Below are positions 54,201 to 60,649 of a stretch of 64,000 nt of DNA, piece by piece; the stretch's first letter is position 1; every line of letters begins with the position of its first letter. The translations under genes were made by a program, and so were the position numbers. This DNA comes from Methylosinus sporium (GTDB lineage: Bacteria; Pseudomonadota; Alphaproteobacteria; Rhizobiales; Beijerinckiaceae). Location of the stretch: the NCBI RefSeq assembly GCF_003113265.1, contig NZ_PUIV01000001.1, positions 124,001-188,000 of the forward strand, given 5' to 3'. The notes beneath the pieces are model-generated. The model was not told the DNA's origin and did no database searches. It saw nothing but the letters and a program-made list of their open reading frames with translations.

Positions 54201-54511
54201 GCGAGATCCTCCAGCACATTGCCGCCCGCATACATGACGGCGACGATCACGCCGGCCAGCGCCTCGCCGAGCGCCAAGGCCGCCGCCATGGACAGAAAGG
54301 CGATGGCGTCGACGCCGGTGCGCCCGGCGCGAAGGTCACGAATGATCGCGATAGCGAGGCTCGCTGCAACTGGGACCGCGCCCGCGGCCCAGATCCAGCG
54401 CGCGAAGCCGGGCGATCCGATGAAAGCGACGACGAGGCCCGCCATCAAAGATGCGAGGGAGAATAGGATCAGGGCTCGGCGCCAGAACCGTTCTTTCGCT
54501 GTCGGACTCAT
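51239..54511 (-). CDS. Fused P1B-type metal ATPase - haemerythrin - HlyD/MacA-like adaptor
   Basis: A single frame of 1,090 codons from the ATG at 54511. Residues 1-620 form a P1B ATPase without an N-terminal metal-binding domain: TPCP metal motif in a membrane helix (267-270), phosphorylation site DKTGT (311-315), VTGDRPD, and GDGINDAPAL (509-518). Residues 625-765 form a haemerythrin-like domain with His/Glu ligands in GHEEI (634), AHEREDESA (678-682), AHREIRH (707, 712) and LHNAQEED (751-757). After a basic stretch comes a single membrane helix (802-820), then a periplasmic adaptor with a lipoyl-type domain (SGRIEAVYCDRG), a coiled-coil hairpin (884-955) and a beta domain. TPC-type ATPases with haemerythrin tails form the P1B-5 group. 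The adaptor is the new part; topology fits (helix in to out). Metal unknown, iron, nickel or cobalt being candidates. Confidence 0.9.
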   Translation of the reverse strand: MSPTAKERFWRRALILFSLASLMAGLVVAFIGSPGFARWIWAAGAVPVAASLAIAIIRDLRAGRTGVDAIAFLSMAAALALGEALAGVIVAVMYAGGNVLEDLAVGRAERDLRSLVDRAPRSAHRRVAQEIEDVPLDAIRVGDMLLVRAGEVVPVDGQIASSEASLDESAVTGEPLPVLRHAGEAVLSGTVNAGEAFEMQASALAGESTYAGIVALVTAAQSAKAPFMRMADRYALLLLPTALLVAGAAWALSHDPVRGLAVLVAATPCPLILAAPAAFIAGASQAARRGILIKGGGPLEALARTRTVMFDKTGTLTVGGARLVAIETAPDEAQDEALRLAASLEQASHHVVAAAIVSAATQRGLALQLPRNVRETLGTGIAGEVEGAALRVGSLSFVHQGAPVADWAARAARRASWRSALTVFISVDGQPIAALLLADELRREAPRAVRALRDIGVAKIVMVTGDRPDAAETIAAALDLDAVLADRVPSDKVDAVAMEQRLAPTLMVGDGINDAPALAAADVGVAMGARGASASSEAADVVILVDRIDSVPEAVAIARRTRAIALQSIVVGMTLSGVTMTAAAFGFVTPVAGALIQEAIDIAVILNALRALGPGVAAGRTPMPETAARALRKGHEEITACLDRLRQIADALDEAPPQRAADYILEADRLVGETILAHEREDESAIYPRISSFLPDGAALGAMSRAHREIRHQARLLTRLSDGLRDNEPDKYAIRDGQRIIESIEALARLHNAQEEDIYEQAASPPLGRERARTIERARTEGAASALDRVSDAMRGARWRRRLALGALALAILLGSAWLYGRWGSPFRSPSVTAEGVVAAIGTTPIETRISGRIEAVYCDRGTKVVAGQICAEIDPGPYRTIASQSEADLASATRRLEQAKAHLARVRKQIESGRPKARFMAMLEAAQRRVAAEEESYASSRAALRAAEDDLARTKIAAPVAGTVVARDAEVGQTVGDAHKALFLVSTDPGVVKIDAIVHEADEIGEVRIGSLATFVVASLPKRVFSGQVTQISRLAPGAAKAASYRIVLEAPNADLLLEPEMTATITIEPEKNAPSFHHPSGVEPRPIE

Positions 54512-54757
54512 TCTGTCCACGCCGAAACGTCGCGACGGACCCGCGCGCGGATCGCCGAATAGATCGGCTCGACCGAAAGCACGAGCCGATCCGAAGGCCG
54601 CCGCAGCTGCGAATCCGCCCACGATCAAGGTCTGAAAGGCGGCTCGCGCACGACCCACCCGGTTGAAATATCCTTTTGCAACTCGGAACGCCAATAAGGC
54701 AACGCCTGTCGCGAAGATCGAGCTTCGCAGCGCCGCCTCGAGCCGCCGCTTCTGCAT
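54512..54757 (-). pseudogene. Remnant of a VIT/CCC1-type Fe-Mn transporter (C-terminus)
   Basis: The frame upstream of the ATPase start, in the same reading frame, encodes LRSSIFATGVALLAFRVAKG and AAFQTLIVGGFAAAAAFGSA, two hydrophobic helices resembling the last pair of VIT1/CCC1 or MbfA transporters. The preceding parts of such a protein are not found in any frame to 55343. It is therefore read as a decayed 3' end now merged in frame with the ATPase gene. If translation starts at 54757 it would instead add an 82-residue extension with two helices to the ATPase. Confidence 0.45.
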
Positions 54758-55343
54758 CGGAAATTCTAGACAGACGCAGCAGACGCTCGGCGAAAGTCGC
54801 AGCCCCTACTACGGAGCTCGACAATGACCATTTCGATGCTTCAATGAGGTCCGGGCGGTGAAATCCGGAAAGGCCGCTCCTTCGTAGCGAGCGGATTCGA
54901 AAGCCCGAAGACCTTCGATCGCGAGCGGTCGTCAAATCCGCTCGTCGGTCGCGGCAGAGGCGCCGTCCAGATTGCTTCACGATGGAAAATATCCATTCAG
55001 AAACGACCTCTTGACGCTTTGCGAGCGCTGCCCGGCAAATTCGTCGAGCCGGAGTCCTCGCACCGCCTTCGGCAGCTTAGCGCGATGCGGCTCGAATGAC
55101 TATGGCGCGTCGCTCGATCGGCGCGACTGTCTTGCCGCGCATCTGCCCGTCCGTCGCGACGCACAGAGTGGCTCCGCACGCGCAATGGCCGAGTCGGAAC
55201 TCGGCGCTTTGTCCTCGCAATGTCTCGCTCGTCGCATTGCAGACAAAGCCGCGCTCCTCACGCAGGTCGAAGCCCGGGTCGCCGATCGAAACAAACGCAA
55301 CGCCAAAGCCGATTGGCGGTTCACAACAAACGACGCGCTACGC
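54758..55343. other. 586-bp region without a confident gene
   Basis: No convincing intact gene. On the minus strand, 55077-55340 holds an open frame without a normal start codon; on the plus strand overlapping frames are composition shadows. The region may contain decayed genes, as the neighbouring VIT remnant suggests. No terminator or repeat was recognised. Confidence 0.45.
55077..55340 (-). pseudogene. Possible gene remnant, Cys-containing
   Basis: This minus frame runs from an upstream TAG to the TAA at 55077 and reads as a protein-like string: VVCCEPPIGFGVAFVSIGD, LREERGFVCNATSETLRG and FRLGHCACGATLCVATDGQM. It has five or more cysteines including an H-C-A-C group but no ATG or GTG near its beginning; an ATG at 55354 is in another frame, so a frameshift may separate them. 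No family recognised. Confidence 0.25.
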
Positions 55344-56087
55344 TCAAAACCCATCGCTCCCGGCGCCGGCGACAGGCGTGAGCGAGGTCAGCGCGGCGAG
55401 CGCGAGCGCGACGAGCAGCAGCAATAGCGCCGCGAGCGGCAGGCGAGAGCTCGTGATCTCATCCTTCGGATGGACGGATTCGGCGCGCTTATAGCCGGTG
55501 ATCATGGCGCGCACGAGGTTTTCGCGCTTCACCGCCAGATAGGCGATCACCGCCGCGACATGAATGAAAACCGCGGCCGCCAGCACATAGAAACCCCTCT
55601 TGTGCAGCGAGGTGAGCAGAAGGCTCGTCTCCTTGCTCACCGCGCCGGCGAAGGGGCCGACATTGAAAATCTCGTCATTGGCGAACAGCCCCATCGTCGC
55701 CTGCGCCAATAGGCCGAGCAGCAGAGCGACGACCATCAGCGCGCCGAGCGGATTGTGCCCGGGGTAGAGCGGCGCCTCGTTACGCAAAAGGCGTCGCCCA
55801 TAGAGCCACGCCTCTCGCGGATGCCGCAGAAAGCTCGCGAATCGCGCGTGCTCGGCGCCGAACAGGCCCCAGAGCGCGCGAAAGACGACGAGCGTGAGGA
55901 CGGCGTAGCCGAATCGCACATGCCAATCGAACCAGGCGACGCCGAGCCTGTTGGTCACATAGGCGCCGATGAAGGAGACGACGAGCGACCAGTGGAACAG
56001 CCGCACCGGCAGATCCCACACCAGCCGCCGTTCTTTCGAATGCGCGGCCGCCCCTGTGTCGGGCGGCCTGTCGATTACTGCTGTCAT
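55344..56087 (-). CDS. Cytochrome b561-type membrane protein
   Basis: The ATG at 56087 gives a 247-residue membrane protein. It has four or five helices and haem-ligand histidines in VRLFHWSLVVSFIGA and WFDWHVRFGYAVLTL, then LTSLHKRGFYVLAAAVFIHV, as in di-haem cytochromes b of the b561/NiFe-hydrogenase type. A cytosolic tail precedes a final hydrophobic helix (LPLAALLLLLVALALAAL). It probably passes electrons between the quinone pool and the cytochrome c' encoded 28 bp upstream. It is the last gene of an eight-gene operon. Confidence 0.9.
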   Translation of the reverse strand: MTAVIDRPPDTGAAAHSKERRLVWDLPVRLFHWSLVVSFIGAYVTNRLGVAWFDWHVRFGYAVLTLVVFRALWGLFGAEHARFASFLRHPREAWLYGRRLLRNEAPLYPGHNPLGALMVVALLLGLLAQATMGLFANDEIFNVGPFAGAVSKETSLLLTSLHKRGFYVLAAAVFIHVAAVIAYLAVKRENLVRAMITGYKRAESVHPKDEITSSRLPLAALLLLLVALALAALTSLTPVAGAGSDGF

Positions 56088-56115
56088 TCGTCTCGCCGCG
56101 CTGTCGCGTTCGGGC

Positions 56116-56607
56116 TCACTTCGCCTTGTAGGAGTCGTGACAGCCCTTGCAGTCCTGGCCGAGGTTCGCCACCGCGGTCTTGAAGGCTTCGGTCGCGCCT
56201 TTCTCCTTGGCGACCGTCTCCGCGAAAATGCGGGCGTCGTCCTTGAATTTGGCGAGCTTCTTGTCGAAATCCGCCTTCTCTTTCCAGACCTCCGGCTTCG
56301 CCTTGCTGTCCGGCTCGCCGACATTGGAAATCTCGGGGAAGGATTCGTCGAGAAACTCTGCGAGATAAGCGATGCGCGCGGCGCGCTTCTTCGCCTCGGC
56401 CTCGTCATAGGGGGCGTTGCCCCTGGCGACTGCGCCGAACCAGCGGAAGAAATTGCCGACGAGCGTGAATTCCGCCTTGCGATTCTCGACCGCGATTTTC
56501 GCCGGAGAGGGGCCGGGCGCCTGCGCATCGGCCGTGCTTATCGCAACGCAAGCGGCGACGAGCGCGCCGCCGACGAGCGCGCGCGCGGAATTGAAATGCC
56601 GACTCAT
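56116..56607 (-). CDS. Cytochrome c' (C-terminal CxxCH)
   Basis: The 163-residue exported protein has a signal peptide (GALVAACVAISTADAQAP) and a four-helix-bundle pattern ending in the haem motif DCKGCHDSYKAK, as in cytochrome c' and c-556. Such proteins carry electrons or bind NO. Pairs of cytochrome c' and cytochrome b561 are common. The ATG at 56607 is preferred to a start 18 codons earlier. Confidence 0.92.
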   Translation of the reverse strand: MSRHFNSARALVGGALVAACVAISTADAQAPGPSPAKIAVENRKAEFTLVGNFFRWFGAVARGNAPYDEAEAKKRAARIAYLAEFLDESFPEISNVGEPDSKAKPEVWKEKADFDKKLAKFKDDARIFAETVAKEKGATEAFKTAVANLGQDCKGCHDSYKAK

Positions 56608-56636
56608 ATTCGTCCCTTTATGCAGAGGTTGGACTT

Positions 56637-57191
56637 TCAGTGCTTGTGGCTGTCCCGCCATTGTCGCACGAATTGCAGCGTTTGTGAGACATGCTCGAGC
56701 GGATCGGCGCTCACAAAGGTCGAGCCGATCTTGCCGTCCGGCGTCACGACATAGGAGATGCGGTCCGAGACCGCGGCGCCATTCTGCGCCGGGCGGTCGC
56801 GCTTGGCGTCATAGGCGTCGATGATGGAGAAATTCGGGTCCGCGGCGACGGGGAATTTGTCGCGGCACTCCTTGGTGGAGAATTCGCGCTGCGTCGCGAT
56901 CGAATCGGCGGAAACGCCGATCAGCGATGCGCCGGCCGCGGCGAAATTGTCGTAATTTTCGGCGAACTCATGCGCTTCTATAGTGCAGCCGCGCGTGAAG
57001 GATTTGGGGTAGAAATATAGGACCACGGGTCCTTTCTTCAGCGCCTCGGCCAAAGAGAAGACGAAGTCCTTTCCGCCGATCGCGGCCGGCGCGCTGAAAT
57101 CGGGCGCGGCGGCGCCCGTCTTCAGAGCGGCAGAGGCGGGAGAAGCGGCGAACGCCGCCAGCATCGCCGAGACAATTGCAGATTTACGCAT
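56637..57191 (-). CDS. Exported peroxiredoxin (AhpC/TSA family)
   Basis: A 184-residue protein with a signal peptide (AIVSAMLAAFAASPASAA) and a thioredoxin-fold peroxiredoxin. The peroxidatic Cys sits in YPKSFTRGCTIEAHEF; a possible resolving Cys is in STKECRDKF. It would reduce peroxides in the periplasm. Starts 7 bp after the rhodanese-fold gene and belongs to the same operon. Confidence 0.9.
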   Translation of the reverse strand: MRKSAIVSAMLAAFAASPASAALKTGAAAPDFSAPAAIGGKDFVFSLAEALKKGPVVLYFYPKSFTRGCTIEAHEFAENYDNFAAAGASLIGVSADSIATQREFSTKECRDKFPVAADPNFSIIDAYDAKRDRPAQNGAAVSDRISYVVTPDGKIGSTFVSADPLEHVSQTLQFVRQWRDSHKH

Positions 57192-57198
57192 CTTCGCC

Positions 57199-57762
57199 TC
57201 ACTTGGCGCTATTGGCCGGCGCCGCAGCGGCGGCCGTCGGCGCCGGGGGCTCGATCTTGGTCAGAACTCCGCCCTCGTCCTGATAGTCCCGCACGCCGAT
57301 CGCACCGACGACATGATAGCCGAGCCCGGCGAGAATATCGCCCACGGCGCCGGCCCGATGCGCGCGATTGGAGACGGTGACGATCAGCCGGTCGCGCGGA
57401 ATGAAGGAGAGATATTTCTGAATGTCTTTCGTCTGAATGCTCAGATAGGCGGGGAAGCCGCCGATCTTGGTCAGTTCGTCGGGCCGGCGAATGTCGAGAA
57501 CCAGCAGCGTCTCCGGCTTCGCCAGCAGCGCGTCGAAGGCGGCGCGATTGAGGCGCAGCGTCTTATAGGTATAGGCCGGATCGTTCTGCGGCGTGACGGG
57601 CGCGGCGGCTGCAGGAGCAGCGGGCGCAAGAGCAGCAGGCGCTGAAGCGGCGGGCGCAGGAGCAGCGGGCGTCGCCGCCTGCTGCGCAAAGGCGCCGGCG
57701 GCGAATAGCGCCGTCGAGGCGGCGCCGAGCGCGAGGCCGAGGAAGAGCGTCGTGGCTTTCAT
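57199..57762 (-). CDS. Exported rhodanese-fold protein lacking the catalytic Cys
   Basis: The 187-residue product has a signal peptide (LFLGLALGAASTALFAAGAF), a Pro/Ala-rich linker (about 28-60) and a rhodanese fold (LLVLDIRRPDELTKIGGFPA). In the active-site loop, where a C-x4-5-R pattern is expected, the sequence is TVSNRAHRAG, with Ser in place of Cys, so sulfurtransfer is unlikely. It could be a binding or scaffolding domain. Starts 16 bp after the hydrolase gene. Confidence 0.85.
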   Translation of the reverse strand: MKATTLFLGLALGAASTALFAAGAFAQQAATPAAPAPAASAPAALAPAAPAAAAPVTPQNDPAYTYKTLRLNRAAFDALLAKPETLLVLDIRRPDELTKIGGFPAYLSIQTKDIQKYLSFIPRDRLIVTVSNRAHRAGAVGDILAGLGYHVVGAIGVRDYQDEGGVLTKIEPPAPTAAAAAPANSAK

Positions 57763-57778
57763 AGCGTGTCCTATCCGG

Positions 57779-58669
57779 TCAGGCGCGCAGACGCGCGTTG
57801 AAGAAATCGACGGTGCGCTTCCAGGCGAGCTCGGCGGCCGCGGCGTCATAGCGCGGCGTCGTGTCATTGTTGAAGCCGTGCTGCACGCCCGGATAGACGA
57901 AGGCCTGATAATCGACGTGAGCGGCTTTCAGCGCCGTCTCATAGGCGGGCCAGCCGGCGTTGATGCGATCGTCGACGCCCGCATATTGGATGAGCAGCGG
58001 GGATTTGATCTTCGCGACCTCCTCGGCCGGCGGCTGCGCGCCATAGAAGGGAACGCCGGCGGCGAGGTCGGGCAATTTGGTGGCGAGGAAATTCACCACG
58101 CCGCCGCCATAGCAGAAGCCGACAGCGCCGACCTTGCCATTGCCGAGCGGGGAATTCTTCAGCGCGCCGAAGGCGGCGATGAAATCATTGCGCGTCTTCG
58201 GCTGATCGAGCTTTTGGAAGAGCTGGCGCGCCTGGTCCTCGTCGCCGGGATAGCCGCCGAGCGGCGCCAGCGCATCCGGCGCGAAGACGATGAAATCGGC
58301 GAGCGCGAGGCGGCGGGCGATATCCTCTATGTGCGGATTGAGACCGCGATTTTCGTGGATCACCAGCACCGCCGGCAATTTGCCCTGCGGCTTGGCGGGC
58401 TGCACGAAATAACCCTTCGCCACGCCATTGCCCTCCGGCGAGGGAACCTCGATCGTCTTGCCGATGATGCGCGGATCGTCCTTCTTGACCACTTCCGCCT
58501 CGGCGAAGCGCGGCTGCAGCTCCTCGAGGAAGGCCGTCGCGGCCGCGGCGCCGATGGCGAATGTCTTGGCGCCTTCGACGAAGCCGCGGCGATCGATGTC
58601 GCCATGCACGAAGAGATCGAAGAGTTTCAAAATTCCGGGCGGGAACTCGTTTGCGGTCTTACGCGTCAT
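57779..58669 (-). CDS. Dienelactone hydrolase family protein, Tat-type signal
   Basis: The ATG at 58669 opens a 296-residue protein. An N-terminal twin-arginine-like signal (DRRGFVEGAKTFAIGAAAAT) precedes an alpha/beta hydrolase with Cys nucleophile in AVGFCYGGGVV, Asp in AGVDDRINAG and His in GVQHGFNND, the dienelactone hydrolase triad. The natural substrate is unknown. The exported form fits the operon of periplasmic proteins around it. Confidence 0.92.
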   Translation of the reverse strand: MTRKTANEFPPGILKLFDLFVHGDIDRRGFVEGAKTFAIGAAAATAFLEELQPRFAEAEVVKKDDPRIIGKTIEVPSPEGNGVAKGYFVQPAKPQGKLPAVLVIHENRGLNPHIEDIARRLALADFIVFAPDALAPLGGYPGDEDQARQLFQKLDQPKTRNDFIAAFGALKNSPLGNGKVGAVGFCYGGGVVNFLATKLPDLAAGVPFYGAQPPAEEVAKIKSPLLIQYAGVDDRINAGWPAYETALKAAHVDYQAFVYPGVQHGFNNDTTPRYDAAAAELAWKRTVDFFNARLRA

Positions 58670-58685
58670 CGAAATTTCCTCTGGC

Positions 58686-59099
58686 TCAGCGTGCGAGACG
58701 GGGCTTGTAGATTTCATGGCAGGATTTGCAGACTTGCGTCGCCTCGCGCGCCGAGGCGGCGGCGGCTTCGAATTCGCCGATCTCGACCTTGGCGACGACA
58801 TCGGCGACGAGGCGCGCGCCGTCGCGGGAGATCGCCACGGCGTCGTCCTTGCCGCGCTTGGCGAAATAGTCCTCCGTATAGCGAAATCCATCGAGCAGCA
58901 CTTCCGCATCCTCTTTCGCCGCCTGCGCATTTTGCGCGGTGATGTCCGGCTCGAAATATTTGATGGTCTTTTCGAGATCGCGCATCAGATCGTCGTCGTA
59001 ATCGCGCAGGTCCAGCGCCGCCAGCGCCGGCGTGGCGACGAGGATGGCGCAGAGCGCCGAACGTGTGAGGAAAATGCGATAGGCGGGATTGCGGCTCAT
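58686..59099 (-). CDS. Small exported cytochrome c
   Basis: A 137-residue protein with a signal peptide (SALCAILVATPALAA) and one C-terminal haem motif TQVCKSCHEIYK. Its helical pattern resembles cytochrome c'. It lies between the DUF1501 and hydrolase genes (75-bp and 16-bp gaps). As the second c-type cytochrome of the operon it may receive electrons from the PSD1 protein or the cytochrome b561. Confidence 0.9.
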   Translation of the reverse strand: MSRNPAYRIFLTRSALCAILVATPALAALDLRDYDDDLMRDLEKTIKYFEPDITAQNAQAAKEDAEVLLDGFRYTEDYFAKRGKDDAVAISRDGARLVADVVAKVEIGEFEAAAASAREATQVCKSCHEIYKPRLAR

Positions 59100-59174
59100 G
59101 ACGCTGCTTTGAAATCCTGCTCGAGGTTTTCGAATGCGGGGCGCGCCGGAGCCCCATGGCTCCGGCGCCTCTCG

Positions 59175-60632
59175 TCAGGCGAGAATGTCGTTCACGACCT
59201 TGCCATAGACGACCGTCGGACGCTCGGCGCGGCCGGCGCGCAGATAGATCGTCTTCAGATGATCGAGGCCGAGGAGCTGCAGCACAGTTGCGTGAAGGTC
59301 ATAGGTGTCGACCGGATTCTCGACCGTCTTGAGGCCGAGCTCGTCGGTGCGGCCATAGGTGAGGCCATGCTTCAAGCCGCCGCCGGCGAGCCATTGCGTA
59401 TAGCCCCACGGATTATGATCGCGCCCATCGCCGCTCTGGCCGTAGGGCGTGCGGCCGAATTCCGACGTCCACACGACGAGCGTGTCGTCGAGCAGGCCGC
59501 GCGACTGCAGATCGGCGAGCAGGCCGGCGACCGGCTTGTCGATCGCGCGCGCATGATTGCCGTGATTGCGCTCGAGCGCGCGATGCGCATCCCAGCTGGC
59601 GTCGTCGCCCTGGCCGAGCGCATTGATCGGGCCGGACACGACATGCACGAAGCGCACATTGCGTTCGACGAGACGACGGGCGCGCAGCAGCACCGTGCCC
59701 ATGTTGACCGTCGCCTCATTGTCGAGGCCGTAGAGCGCCTTGGTGGCCTCGGTTTCCTTGGAGAGATCGACGGCCTCCGGCGCGGTGGCTTCCATGCGAT
59801 AGGCGAGATCGTAGGAATTGGTCCGCGCCGCGAGCTCGCTGTCGTCGGGGCGCGCGGCGGAGCGAAGATCGTTGAGCCGATGCAGGAGGTCGAGGCTCTC
59901 GCGCTGCTGCTCCAGGCCGATCAGCTCCGGCGGCGCCTGATGCAATATCGGCTGCGCGCCGGGACGGAACGCCGTGCCTTGATAGACCGCCGGCAGAAAT
60001 CCCGAGCTCCAATTGACCGAGCCGGCGCGCGGCTCGCGCTGGCCGCCATAGAGCACGACATAGGGCGGCAGATCGGGGTTCGCGGCGCCGAGCGCATAAG
60101 CCACCCAGGCGCCGAGCGAGGGACGGCCGGGGCTCAAATCGCCGGTGTTGAGCTTCAAGATCGAAATGTCGTGCGTGGCGCCGACAGTGACGCTGGATTT
60201 GACGAAGGTCAGCTTGTCGGCATGCTGGGCGAGATTGGGCAGGAGGTCGGAGAACCAGGCGCCGCTCTCGCCATATTGCTTCCAGCTGCGCTTGTTGGAG
60301 ACGAAGAGCTTGCCGACGCCGCCCTGAGTCGAGGTCTTGATGCCCTCGAGGAAAGAGGCCGGAATGTCCTGCCCGGCGAGCCGCTCGAGTTCGGGCTTGT
60401 AGTCGTAGAGATCGAGCGTGCTCGGCGCGCCGTCCATATGCAGCCAGATGACCGATTTCACCTTGGCCGGGAAATGCGGCTGCTTGGCCGCCAGCGGATC
60501 GACGAAGCTCGCGGCGTTGGCCTGCGGAACGCCGAGCCAGCCGCCGCCGGGCATCATGCCGCCGACGGCGAAACCACCCACTCCATAGGCTGCGCTGCGC
60601 AGCCATTCGCGACGCGATGTCTCGATGAGCAT
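59175..60632 (-). CDS. DUF1501 protein with Tat signal
   Basis: The 485-residue product begins with a twin-arginine signal (TSRREWLRSAAYGVGGFAVG). Alkaline-phosphatase/sulfatase-like motifs follow: SVIWLHMDGAPSTLDLYDYK near residue 55, VWTSEFGRTPYGQSGDGRDH near 390 and HNPWGYTQWLAGGGL. DUF1501 proteins are typical of planctomycetes and are always paired with DUF1549/1553 proteins, as here (17-bp gap). Their function is not established. Confidence 0.92.
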   Translation of the reverse strand: MLIETSRREWLRSAAYGVGGFAVGGMMPGGGWLGVPQANAASFVDPLAAKQPHFPAKVKSVIWLHMDGAPSTLDLYDYKPELERLAGQDIPASFLEGIKTSTQGGVGKLFVSNKRSWKQYGESGAWFSDLLPNLAQHADKLTFVKSSVTVGATHDISILKLNTGDLSPGRPSLGAWVAYALGAANPDLPPYVVLYGGQREPRAGSVNWSSGFLPAVYQGTAFRPGAQPILHQAPPELIGLEQQRESLDLLHRLNDLRSAARPDDSELAARTNSYDLAYRMEATAPEAVDLSKETEATKALYGLDNEATVNMGTVLLRARRLVERNVRFVHVVSGPINALGQGDDASWDAHRALERNHGNHARAIDKPVAGLLADLQSRGLLDDTLVVWTSEFGRTPYGQSGDGRDHNPWGYTQWLAGGGLKHGLTYGRTDELGLKTVENPVDTYDLHATVLQLLGLDHLKTIYLRAGRAERPTVVYGKVVNDILA

Positions 60633-60649
60633 TGTCTGCTCTCCCTGGT

